DNA of 64,000 nucleotides from Delphinus delphis (taxonomy: Eukaryota; Chordata; Mammalia; Artiodactyla; Delphinidae): assembly GCF_949987515.2 (NCBI RefSeq), contig NC_082683.1:100427918-100491917 (forward strand), in the 5' to 3' direction. Position 1 is the stretch's first letter. Each line of letters starts with the position of its first letter. A program made the translations under genes and the position numbers. Positions 24,501 to 38,000 of the stretch are shown piece after piece. The notes under the pieces are model-generated. The model was not told where the DNA came from and did no database searches. It worked only from the letters and a program-made list of their open reading frames with translations.

Positions 24501-27500
24501 TGAAGGATTCAGTTTGGGTTTGGCATAGGAGGTATAAATTTCTTGTTGGACCACATGCCCCTATATCTTCTACAAATCCTCTGTGGTAAGAAAACTAAAC
24601 GTTCACAGCTAAGTCCAGATAGAAAATGAAGAGTATGGGAACTCTGTCATGAAAGTTTCAATGATTTTTACATGTGTGGTATCGTGAGCGTGAAACAGTT
24701 ATCAAGAACACCTATGATATGCTGTGGCCAGGGGGCAATCTAACAAATTCTTATATAGCACACAATATATGCCATCCACTCTTTTAAGTGGCCAGAAGTA
24801 TTAGCTAATTTAATCCTCATAAAACACAATAAATTAGGTACCATTATGACCCCATTTTAAAGATGATGAAACTAAGGCACAGAGAGGTCACACAACTTGC
24901 CAAGGTCACACAGCTAGTAAGTGGTAGAGCCAGGATTCAAGCATAGCCAGTCCAGAGCCAGGGCCCATGCTTCTAACCACCACACTCTAATGCTTTAATA
25001 TCTCTTCCTTAATGATATTAGACAGGATGTTTTACTCCAGTCAAAAAGCTACTTTTATTTTTGGCTAAAGAGACAGGATAAAACTCTTGCATTGTCACAG
25101 GGCACACACAGCATGGAGGTAGGTGGCTAGACAATATATAAACACTTAAGTTAGATAAAAGATCAATGGTATGAACATCCCTGAGGGCAATGAGTAATTA
25201 GCAGGTGATAATACCATTGATAAATACTCATTAATCATGGAGAACTTGAGCACTTGTAGATGAGACAATCGACAGACAGTGGTAGAGGTTCTGATACAAG
25301 AAAGGTACACCCCAGTACAGATGCGCATGGGAAAGAGTGAACTGGACACAGAGAGGAAGACCAAGAGAAAGAAAATGTATAGTAAAATGTATATAGTTCT
25401 TATCTTAAGTCTTAATCATTCTCAAGAAGTTATTTTGTGATCTGCATAAAGTCCCCTGTTTTACAAAACAAAACCAAAAAACCTGGTTAGAAAACTGAAC
25501 TGAAATGATCTTCCTAACTCCTGTCTGTCATCAAGAGTGCTAAACCCAGAAGGGACAAAACCAGGCACCCGGGCCCCAGTACTGACTGCTGTTTAACAAA
25601 GCTTATTTCTGTCCAGATGTGCTGCACATTCCTTGCTGGTGTGGAGGAGGTGAGGCAGGTGGGAGGAAGGCAGGCTTCAGGGTTTCCAGTGGGTGGGTAC
25701 TTACTAGATCCTGGGGACCTGGATCATCCATGTCATGTTGGGGCAGTAGATGTGGTTTCGGATGAACCAGGTGGAGAGTTTGCTCCACTCATCAGGACTG
25801 CGGCCGTAGATAGACAGGCGGGGCTCAGTGTGCTGGTACTTGGCATCCACCAAGTCTGCACCTACCTCCTGCAAAGCCAAGAGAGGAGTCCAAAGCCAGG
25901 AATTCTCACGGGTCCCTCAGGGGTCTAAACCTGTGGGGTCTAGGGAGAGGAGATGGGTACTAAGAAGAACAGAGGAAATGTGAAAGGCAGTCAGAGGAAA
26001 ACTATCAAGGTTAAGATGTAAGGAGCCTGAGAGGTGAGGGGGAGCTAGTCGGGCTAAAAGACTGATAGGATGTAATGGAGTCTAGAGAGAAAAAGAGTCA
26101 GACTAAAGATGATGAAATCCCAAGGCACTGCTGCAAAAGAAATTCAGCTTTTCATATGCCCCCTATCTCCCCAAACACACATCTCCCAACTGCACCTGTC
26201 ATTCCTGCCTCCTAATGTTCAGGTGTCATGAAGATCAGGATGGATTCTGATCCTAATTCTTCCTGAACTTGCAACTCCAAAAGCCTGGAAGAGCCAGGTC
26301 CTTAATCCCAAATCCACACCCTTAGGGTCTCTGTCCTAGGAATCAAGGTCTTTGAAAATCATTACAGTGAATGTTTCAGAAGAAATTATCACATTCATTT
26401 GTGTATTGCCTGACCTCAGGGATAGCACCCTCCCTCCCTCCCTCCCTCCCTCCCTCCCTCCTTTCCTTCCTTCCTTCCCTCTTTTCTCTTTCCTTTTTTC
26501 CCTCTCTCCTTCTTCCCTCCCTCCCTTTCTTCTTCCCTCCTTCCTTCCTTCCCTCTTTTCTCCTTCCTTCCCTCCCTCTCTTCTTCCCCCTCCTCAAGAA
26601 CCAGGCCAGGTACCATAGATCTGGTTGATTTCTCCTCACCTTGATGATAGTGGCAAAATATTCCCCATTAATGTAATTGTCTGTCTTCAGGTAGAGGTCC
26701 CGTAGCTCACTTGCTCCTACAGGATTGTATTTGTCATTGAACTTATCAAAACGCTGGAAAGTCTGACGTCCCTGCATCAGGAAACAGGAGCACAAGTATA
26801 TCTTTATCAGAGCTGCCTGAACACAGAGAGTTAGGGAATGGCCACAAGGAACAGTGGCCTGGTAACAGGAGAAGGGCTTGGCGCAGAGCAACTAAGCCAG
26901 TGCGCCACAACTACTGAGCCCGTGTGCTACAACTACTAAAGCCCATGCCTAGAGCCCGTCTCCACAACAAGAGAAGCCACCACAATGAGAAGCATACGCA
27001 CCACAATGAAGAGCAGACCTAGCTCACCACAACTAGAGAAAGCCCATGCACAGCAACGAAGACCCAACAGCCAAGAATAAAATAAATAAAATAAATTTAT
27101 TAAAAAAAACAAAAAACAAAACAGGAGAAGGGCTTGGGCTCCAAGAATGGAATCCAATACAGCTGACAATGAGAGAACCTCAAAGTTGTCCATGGGTTCT
27201 TTCAGTTAGCATGGTAAGCCCACGTAGTTTAGCGGGCTCTGAGAAGGGAGAGTTTGTAGGGGAAAGGCGTGTGGGGTTCTGAGAATTAGATGAAACTGAC
27301 ATTATCTTTTCAACCTACAGCATGAACATCCAGAGAATCAACAGTCAGGTCGTAGGGATGCATTTTTAATTTAGCAAAAAGTTCCTTTAGGGTCAGATTT
27401 TTCTCCTTGGTGCTATAGACCACTCTGTCAGCATCAACTTGGTAAGATTTCTTAATAAAGCGCAGTAGATGTTTCTGGTTCATGCAAGCGGCTGCATGGA

Positions 27501-30500
27501 TATGGGTATCAACCTGTGTGTACATTCAGACAAAGAAAAACCAACAATCAGCTTGAGTTATGCTTCTCTGTGGTGCCTGCCAATCCCACTGTGATGGGAG
27601 AAAGGAGTATATGATAGGGGTGTGACCTGGCAGCTGGTGGAGGTGGCCGAGCAAAGAATGAACCCGTAGCACCTTTTTGTGCCCTTGTGAGGATGTGAAA
27701 GTTTAGGCTGGATACAGTAATATTGCCTGCTTCTCCTGGATATCTGTGCATCAAATTTACTTCCTACATTTGATCCACACAAAAGTCTTGGGGACAGTTC
27801 TCCACCCATGAGACACAGCTGGAAGTGAAGCAGCTGCCACAGCTTTCAGCCCCAAAGGGAGAAAGGTTGAAATGATGAAGCCATGGCACAGCGATGGCAC
27901 TTATGAGTTGGTATTTTTATGAGTACAATTTTATAAGCGGAAGTTTTGATAGATTAAGTAATTTGCCCAAGGTTATACAGGTGGCTGAGCCAGGGATTGG
28001 TCCCAAACCTCTGCTCATATATTTCCTACTCCCACTTCCTTGCAATCATTTAAGTGGTCAGAACACATCTTGGAAGTGTTTCTAGTTGATTAGTTTTCCA
28101 TTTGCTATTCACAATCCTCTTATGAGCTAGATTGAGCAGATATATTTCCCAGTTTTACAAATGAGGAAACTGAAACTCAGAAATATTTAATCATTTCCTC
28201 CCCAATGTCTTACAGTCAGGAAGTAGAAGAAAGAGGACTAGAGTGAAGACCTTTCAAATCCTAGAATAGTGGTTTTTGAGGTTCTATTCGTTTTTATTAT
28301 TTTTGTTGTTGATGATAACTATAATTTTTTTATGGCAATAATGTGATAAACCTTTCTATGCAGAAAACAGCAGAAAAGGCATTTTAATCTTTTAGACATC
28401 ATCTATCTCCTTTCATGAAGTTCTACTGAACCTGCAGAAATCTTACATGAATCAGAAAAACAGTATCTTTCTTGTCCTGTTCAAGAAGTAAGTGGATTAA
28501 TGTTTTTGTCCAGGAATGACCCCTGAGCACCGAATATGTTTACCTTCCTGCAGTTGTAAAAATCCCGGTGGGGGTTGCTCTTCAGCTCCTTCAACTCATC
28601 CATCTCATTGAGCATCTGATGGACCTGGAACTTGGAGGAGAGGAACTTCAGGCGCCGGTGGGTATAGGTCTTACTGTGAAAATTAAATCATGATTGTAAA
28701 AAATTCCAGACATCTAAGGAAAACAGTCACAATTTCAAAACCATCAGGACCCTTATAACCTGTAGAAAACTATTATGTTTGTTTCCAAATGGAACTGGCT
28801 TACTCTGCATTAATCTAACTTGAAAAGTATTGGGCTCCAAGGACTTAATCTTTTCATCAAAATTGTACATAAATAATAATGAGGGAGGATTGGGGCTCAA
28901 AGCCTGTCTCAGCCACCTGTGTGACTTTGGGCAAATCACTTAACTCGTCAAAGTCTCAGCGTGTAAATCGGGAGTTATAAAAATACCCACCTCATATAAC
29001 GATTGTGAGGAGAAAAAGAAACAATGCACATGAAGGTTTTAACATAGTGTTTGAACCTTGTAAGCAATTAATTAATACGTAGTCTTACTGTTAGTAGTAG
29101 TAATAGTAGCAGTAGTTTAGGTCTTAACACTTACACGGGTCCTCGAGCAATTAAAGCAAGTAAAAAATTCATATCATCTAAGAAGGTGTCCAGATTGGGG
29201 TAAGGAAGTGGCTTAGGCTCCTCTTTGCTGGCTGCTTCTTCATTAGGATAAATGTAAACCACACCGTCCTTCATTTTGAGGTGATAACCGAGGTTTTCCG
29301 GGAGGTTATCTGTTCGGAAGGGGTCTTCTCTCTTCTTCATGGGAGGGGTAAAGACTTTTTCAATAAAACACACAATATATATCAGCACATAGAATGAATG
29401 ACCACATAAAAATAACCAAAGTTAAATACTGTAAGATCTCATTTGTATGGAATTCTGTATGTCATAAGTTGTAATTATCCAGAGCTAAGCTAAAGTTTAT
29501 TTTTACATTATTTCCCAAAGGTGACTAAATTAGTAGTATAAAATAACAATAACATTTTATCTAGTGTAAGAATGATTTTCAAGTTCTTCAGAATTTCTGT
29601 TTATATAATTGCAATACTTCTTACAAACCATTTTCGTTATTTATTAAAATTGTTAAAATCTTCCTGTTAAGAGCATTTTATTAACATTTGAGATAACTGC
29701 GTAGAAATAAAAGTAAAACTACCGTTAAAATGTAGAGTTTGGGCCTTTTCCTTATTTAAACCAAGCTTCTCTATCAGTCTTAATTTAGAGTGGTTATTTT
29801 TTAACAGACAATTTTTTTGAGCAGTTTTAGGTTTTAGGGGGGTGGTGTGATGAATTGGGAGATTGGGATTGACATATATACACTAATATGTATTAAATGG
29901 TTAACTAATAAGAATCTGCTGTATAGGGCTTCCCCGGTGGCGCAGTGGTTAAGAATCCGCCTGCCAATAGAGGGAACATGGGTTTGAGCCCTGGTCCGGG
30001 AGGATCCCACATGCCGCGGAGCAACTAAGCCCGGGCACCGCAACTGCTGAGCCTGTGCCCTAGAGCCCACGAGCCACAGCTACTGAGCCCGAGTACCACA
30101 ACTACTGAAGCCCGCGTGCCTAGAGTCCGTGCTCCGCAACAAAGTGAAGCCACCACAGTGAGAAGCCCGCGCACCGCAAGGAAGAGGAGCCTCCGCTCTC
30201 CGCAGCTAGAGAAAGCCCACGTGCGGCAGGGAAGACCCAACGCAGCCAAAAATAAATAAATAAATAAATTTACTAAGAAACATATATATATATATTAGAA
30301 AAAGAACCTGCTGTATAAATTTTGATGACCAAAAGAAAAAAAAAAAGAAAACAGAAAATGTTGGCACATTTTCTATCCAAAACTGAGATAAGGAACACGA
30401 AAGAAGTGAGACAGTACATTGCTATGTCAAGTATAAACTTTCGAGTCCCTACTCTTAAATATACTAGAGAGATAAAGTATAATTTAGGAGAAACAAAGGC

Positions 30501-33500
30501 AAGTCATCCTAAATGTCAATACTATAGAAGATGAACAAACCAATGTTATGAGTTACCAAACTGGAACATGTTTACTATGATTTTAATATTAAAAGGAATT
30601 AAAGAGAAGAAGCTCTAGAACTGGAAATTTTTAACAACATCACAAGTTGATAGTTCAAAAACCTTAAATAGCTGCCTCCCCTGAATTTCAATTCTAGAAG
30701 TCTAATCCTAAAGATAATAGAGCAATTGTACAAAGATGTCTTAATAAAGATGTTTATTGTAACCTTGTTGGAAATAAACTTTTTTTTTTTTTTTTTTTTT
30801 TTTGTGGTACGCAGGCCTCTCATTGCCGTGGCCTCTCCCATTGTGGAGCACAGGCTCTGAACGCGTAGGCCCAGCGGCCATGGCTCACGGGCCCAGCCAC
30901 TCCGCAGCATGTGGGATCTTCCCGGACCGGGGCACGAACCCGTGTCCCCCGCATCGGCAGGCGGACTCTCAACCACTGCGCCACCAGGGAAGCCCTGGAG
31001 ATAAACTTTTAAAAGTCAGAAATCTAAACGCCTAAATATAGGAATTGATTAAATAAATTATGATACAGTTATACAATAGAAATTATTAAAATATGATTGT
31101 TTAAAAATATGTACTATATAAGAAAGAAAGTAAAAATGAGATATGTAAATAAAGTGCTATGGAAAGTCAAAACCTGTAGTTTACTTTTGTACAGAGGTCA
31201 GAGGAAGGAAGGAAATGATAATGGTCGAGCTGTACCTTGAAGGATGAGACTGGATCTGGACATTTGAACATATAGTAAAAAAGTGAAAGGAAGGGCAATG
31301 CAGCACAGGGAATGGCATGGCAACAGTACAGGGGCAGGAATGTGCTGAACTAAATGGGCAACAGGATATGCTTCCAACCAGGACAAAGAGTTCAAAGGTG
31401 GAGTAAAGGAGGTAAGTTTATAAATAGATTGAGTGTGCAAGTCCAAAAATAAATAAATAACAGATAAATAAAACATAGTTAGAAGGCTAGATGGTGGTAG
31501 GCCTTGAATGCCAGGCTCAAGACTGGACTTAACTTTGTAGGGGGCGTAGTTAAAGGTTTTTGTCAGGAGAAGGATGTGCTCAGATCTGTTTTATAATAAC
31601 TGGTACCAAAGTGAGGATGAACTGAAAGGAAGTGAGATTAGAATTTAACAGAGTAGTTAGGAAGCTATTGCAATGATCTGGACAAAGAGAAATATGCACC
31701 TAAATTAGAGCTTGAGGAATGGTGAAGAGAGGAGGTTCTGAGAGATATTGTACAGACTGAATCAAGTGATTGGGCACTTGGGCGGGAGAGAGAACGGAGC
31801 CAAAGATGACTATGATATCTTAAAACTGGGTTACTTATAATCATGGGGCACTTTTAACAGTTAGTAGTTAAACCTAAAGCTATATTCCAGACATTATATA
31901 AGAAAATTACTTACCTGGATAGAAGCTCTCATTTGCTACCGAAGCCTCACCCTCAATGTTCCTCAAGTACTGGGAAGGGGTTTTTGGAAACCTCTGAAAT
32001 GACTTCTGCATATATTTCTCCCGTATACACAATGCCCGATAAAGACCTTTGCAAACCATTTCGAAATCTTCAACCGTAACCTACCAAGAAAATTTCACAG
32101 TAGCTCCTGTGAAAACTGGAGAAGTGGGGAAAGCTTGTCATTGGCACCTCCCAGCTCTCCTGGGTGTCACAGCCCCTGCTGAGCCGCTCCTACTTCTCAC
32201 TCAACTTGGGCCCTGGGTCTCCCTCAAGGAGCAGGCCCTGAAGTTTTAATCGCTCTTCCATTCCTGCCAAAACGTGTCTGTCCTATGAGTCTTTCCTTAC
32301 AGTCCCATATTTGTTTTTGGTTTTTGCTAGATAGCAGTGATTATATAACAAATATGATTAAAAGGACCCATTCTAACATGGACAATACTTTCTCCAGGTA
32401 GCAAAAGAACATTTTAAGTATAGGCTTCTGAAGACAACATCTCAACTGAAAGACAATGTTGGTGTAATATGAGAACTCAGATCACCTGCTGGTCAGTGTG
32501 GAAAAAATTGGGGAAGGAATAAAGTGTCACACTTCCCTCAAACCCTGTCACCCATGCACTGCTTTCTGTAGCTAGAGACGGATCAGAATATCATCCTGTG
32601 AGAAGTCATTCTTTGGGATGGTTTTGAACAGGATTTTATCTGGGACTAAAAACAGAGATTATAGAGTAAAATTTTCTTAGAACTGCTGGAAATTTCCTAA
32701 AACTGACCTATTTTTGGGCTTCCCTGGTGGCGCAGTGGTTGAGAGTCCGCCTGCCGATGCAGGGGACGCGGGTTCGTGCCCCGGTCGGGGAAGATCCCAC
32801 ATGCCGCAGAGCGGCTGGGCCCATGAGCCATGGCCGCTGAGCCTGCGCGACCGGAGCCTGTGCTCCGCAGCGGGAGAGGCCACGGCAGTGAGAGGCCCGC
32901 GAACCGTAAAAAAAAAAAAACTGGCCTATTTCCCTGACCCCATCCCCAACTCCTGGCTGGGCTTGACATGCCCACAGTTATAACTCTAAATCATTGCATG
33001 CTCATCATCAGAACCCAAAGACTTTCTGGGACCAATGCAAGCTTGTTCCCAATGGTTTGAAGTCCAGATATTAATCCTAAACAGTTGAACTCTTTTTAAT
33101 GACTTGTTGACCTTGACCAAGAGAGTCTGGCACAGGTGCTAGGTCTGGGGGTCTGCTTCCAATAGCACGCTTGTTCCTCTGCTACCTAATGGGCCAACCA
33201 CCTAAAGCTCCTTGAGGACAAGAGCTGGATCTTATCCACCTTCTCGTCCTCAGCACTTAGCACACAGTGCCTGGCACAGAGTATGTGCTCAATAAGGACT
33301 GATTACAATGAATTTGTTGTTTACCTGGGATGAATGGCCTTGGGAACTTAGCCCTAATTCCCCCTTTACTTCTCTGTTCAGTTATAAAGGCAAAGACTGA
33401 TTCAGGTACAGGCCACAACTAGGTGGAGTGTAGCTCAGCAGCTCAGCCACCTTCAGCTACCCGGTGTAGCCACATACTTGGTTCTTCAAAGAAATTATAC

Positions 33501-35019
33501 TCCAATAAAGATGTTAAAAAAAAGAAAAAAGAAAGAAAGGAAAAAAAAGACTCCAGACCAAGATTTCAGGTGCCCTCCAGCTTTTATAGGAGGAGAAGCT
33601 AATCCCTGACTTCTGTGAGCCTTGTCCTTCCTCTCATCTTCTTTCTTTTTATTCCTGTTTTCATTTCCACCAAGCACATAGGGATCAAGTTTTAATATTT
33701 GTGGTTTTTTTGAACTCTGGCCTTCTCCAAACTTTGTTTGCCACGTTGCTATTAAACATTTCGTTTCAGTTATTTAGCATCTAAAATCCCTGCCATTTGT
33801 AGAGCACACATGTTACCATGCAGAAAACGAATAAACAAGAATAGTGTCCATTTCATTGCTCTGTCATTTTTAAATATCTTGGAACTGACCCTAAGTGGGT
33901 CAGTTACATGAGAAGAGGGTTTAGGACCAGTCATTAAAACTATATTTGGAGCATAGACCAATGGCTAAACAGCAATTTCACCAATATGATGCTGATTTTG
34001 CAAGTCCGTGTGGCAGAGATTTATTTATTGACCAACTGTTCTGGGTAGGACAAGCAGGTCAAGTTGTTTGCAACTTGAGTTTACTATCCCTGTGGCATAC
34101 CAGAATCTGTTCCAAGGAATAATCTACTGTGTAAGCATCTGCTATGAAATTGGAAAGGACAGTTGGTCGAAAAACAGCAGCTGCATTAGAATGTTCTGAC
34201 CTCTCTCTCATCTTCTTCTTTTTTTAAAAAATAAATTTATTTATTTACTTTTGGCTGCGTTGGGTCTTCGTTGCTGCGCACGGGCTTTCTCTAGTTGTGG
34301 CAAGCAGGGGCTACTCTTCGTTGTGGTGCAGGGGCTTCTCATTGCAGTAGCTTCTCTTTGTTGCAGAGCACAGGCTCTAGGCACGCGGGCCTCAGTTGTT
34401 GTGGCACGTGGGCTCAGTAGTTGTGGCTTGCAGGCTCTAGAGCGCAGGCTCAGTAGTTGTGGCGCACGGGCTTAGTTGCTCCAGGGCATGTGGGATCTTC
34501 CCGGACCAGGGATCGAACCCATGTCCCCTGCATTGGCAGGCAGACTCTTAATCACTGCGCTGCCAGCGAAGTCCTCTCTCATCTTCTTTCCTCTCCACTC
34601 TTCTTTCCTCTTTTCTCTCTCTTTCTCCTGATCTGTTTTCTTTGATTGGTTAATGCTACCTGCAGCCCTTCTCTCCATTCTAGGTCTGCTCTGGGTCCAT
34701 CTTTCCCCAAGAGCCCCTCCCCACTCTGCCCCCCGGGCCTCCCTGAGGCTCCCTTTCCTGCTTTATGATGCCCTCAGTGAGACTAGTTCAGTTGCTACTC
34801 TCTTTGGTTCTTTTGCCAGAATCTGTCCACTGTATTCTGTAACACACACATCACATTCTACTGCGTATTCGCATGTGCAAGCAAATGAGATAAAGGAGGA
34901 GAAATTATGTGAGATGATAAAAGCAAAACAGAAATATGTCATAGCATATCGTAAACAACAAGGTCCTACTGTATAGGGAGCTATATTCAGTACCCTGTGA
35001 TAAACCATAATGGAAAAGA

Positions 35020-35051
<32 letters not shown>

Positions 35052-38000
35052 CTGAATCAATTTGCTGTACAGTAGAAGTTAACACAACATTGTATATCAA
35101 TCATCAATAAATTTTTTTTAAAAGTTGTAGCATATTGGTATTGAAATGTGATAATGAAGTATAGCAAAGGACAGGTGAGCTAACACCTTCTTCAAAAGGA
35201 AGGGGAGGAAGGAAAGAAGCTGAAACAATCAAGCTGAGTATCTTTCTAGCAGCTACATGTGAGGGGCAAGAAGCAACTCACCCCAGAGGAATAATCGCCT
35301 GTGATCTGCACTCTCTGAAAATCAGGCACGGTCTCGTAGGTGGGAGACGAAGAAATGTATTCATCAATGTGGGACAATTTGGTGGAAGATGTTTCACTTT
35401 GTGGAACGGACAAACTAATGGTCCTCTGTCCAAAGTAACGCTTTTTTCTCGGTTTGAAATTGAAAAATAAAAAGAGTTAACTTTATCTTCATTGCGAGTT
35501 TCATTGTGGTAAGTTGATGTTCCACTATACAATTTCATTTTGAGAAAAAGAGTGAAAATTAAATGTGGGCTGGGTGTCAGAAACAGGATCCAACCTTATG
35601 GAAAGGGGTATCATGTTAGAGTGTTCCCTTCGTCCTCGTATACCTTGGAAGAGTGGGTCTTGGGGAATGTACTAGAAGACTCTCAGCATGACACTGTCCT
35701 GCACAGGAGGCCCACTCCCAGCAGAACAGGAAGTCTGGGTGCTGCAGTAAGCACAGGCTATGTCAGTTAGTACCTGTGTCATTTGGTGCGTGTCCCTTAA
35801 ATTCTGTGAGCTTCTGTATCTCTCTCTAAAAAAGTGGTGTAATGATGTCTACCATTCAGGATTTCTGTGAGATTTAATGTTTATAAAATGCTTAGCACAC
35901 TACCTGGAACTTGTAAGTTGCTTAATCAACATTACTTCCTCAAATCAACATGTATTTATTCCGTTTCTACTTTGACCCATGCCCTGTGTTAGGTCCTATG
36001 GGGGATGCCAAAGAAGGTGGATTGCTGTTATTTCCTTAAAGAAATAAAACCAAGGGAAGGACTGCAGAATGACCTCCCCATGAAGCTGGTTGGGGGAGGG
36101 GAGTGTTTTGAGGAGGGGGGGGTCCAAGTAAGTGGTCAATAACAGGTTTGAGAACTAAACTGTGGCACATAGTGACAGGTAGTGAGTACTAGAGTAGTTC
36201 AAAGAAGGGAAAATAAACAGACTTTGTGGAGAGGGATCTGTTCAGGGGAGGCAGTAGTAGTTACACATCACAGGCATAGGATGGGCAGCGCCTGAGGGCA
36301 GAAACGGAGAGCTGTATCCCTGAGGCCTGGAGGAGGTCAGACTGGCTGAAGGGCAGGATTCCTATCAGGCAGCACGACACTAAGGTTGACTAAGTACAGA
36401 GTCCAAAGATGAGGCCCTTGAGTTCCAGTTTCTATATAGTGTGGAAACTGAGCGTGTGCTCAGCAGCCATCAGCCACTTTGGTTTGGAACAATCACGTGG
36501 TAGATCATGTCCTCTTGCTTGGGTGAACAGGAATGGTTCAACTAAAGGCAGGTTGGATGAAGGTAGGAAGGCCACTGTTTTCTTCTTTTTTGGTCCTCGT
36601 TGCTTCGCCCTAGTGTATTCAGTGTGTGTGTTTGGGGGGGGTGTGGGTTTAACTCTGACAGAGTTTTTCCTCCAAGTTGAATCATCATTCAGAGTGAACC
36701 ATCTGCCCTGACATTTCCCCTTCCTTGTGTCCCAACGTAATGAACATTCCACTTACACCACTTACCTCCTGCCTCCTGTGGGGGTGGACAGAGCCTCCAG
36801 CTGGAATAGGTGTTTGCGCATCTCATCGTGCAAAATTGGACAGATCTCATCCACATCAAAAGGGGAGATCTCATGATGGCCTCCCTCATCTTTGACTTCA
36901 GAGGCAAACACTTTTTCAGCAAAGCTCCGTGTTGCATCATCAATACCTAAAAGGCGTTTTCACGTGTTAGTGTTCAAGCACTTTCTCAGAAGTCATCCGA
37001 GAGTTTCTGCTGCACAGAAGGCACAGTGCTAAGGACTGCCCTGGGTACATGGCTCCCCTGCTCTCCGCCCAGTGTGCCAGGAACATGATGGCACTTCATG
37101 CCTATTCTCTCTTTAGTGGGTTTCTGTGTGGGTAGCTTGGAAATCCATTCTCAGAATCACGGGTCAGATTCTTACAGCACACTTTAGAGGGTCCTAAAGA
37201 TGGGATTGGGCTCTTGCAGGACTAGCACTTAACCCAAGATCACCTGTTTCTGGCGGGGCTAAGTTTGATTTCATAGTAACCATGCAGCATAGTCCTTCCT
37301 ATCAGGTTGGTGGAATTTTTCTGACGGTTTTAAAGATGCGGATAGGGTTGTTGGTCCTTGGCGTTCTTCTTCCTGAACAGAATAAGTGATCTAAATAGTT
37401 CTGAGAAATAAATGTGTACTTTAGGGCCTTTCTTCCTCATAAGACAGATATTGTGTTTCTGTCACACATCACAACCTCATTTTTTTCAAATCCTGATGAC
37501 TTGGTGATGTGCTGGTGTTGGGGGCGGGAAGGGAATCGCTAATATTTACTGCCTAGTGTTGGGAGTCCCATTTCTTGTGGATATGTGGCCTTCCATAATG
37601 AGTGACCTTTGGACAGCCCATTTTACTTTTACTTGCCTTAATTTTTCCATTCTTAAAATGGGTGGAAGGATGACCTTTTAGCCTGGCAATGAACAACCCC
37701 AAGATCCTTAGAATACAAGACAACCAGTTTTATCATATAGGGTAGTGATGGCCATCAAATATCTGCTTTTCTGTTAAGTTCTATTGTGTTTTCCAGACAC
37801 CCAGCTGTTTCCATCTGAGTAGTTATAACCTCCAATACTTCTAAAAGTCTCTTGGTATTTCCAGAAAAGAGCAGGTAGCAAATAATGAGAATGGCAAACA
37901 GCTGGATATTTGGAGCAACAGCAGGAGACAAACATTCTTCATGTGATGACAAAGCAAACTGCATGCAGAGAGATAGATCCCCTCACTCCTGCTGCCCCTT

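Noticed and set aside
26376..26891. 171-aa minus-strand open frame
   Set aside because: It is AMPD1 exon 9 read through both splice sites into intron and the purine tract.
31490..31800. Possible old mammalian interspersed repeat
   Set aside because: The wording resembles a common repeat (GGAAGCTATTGCAATGATC-type) but I cannot name the family or its borders.
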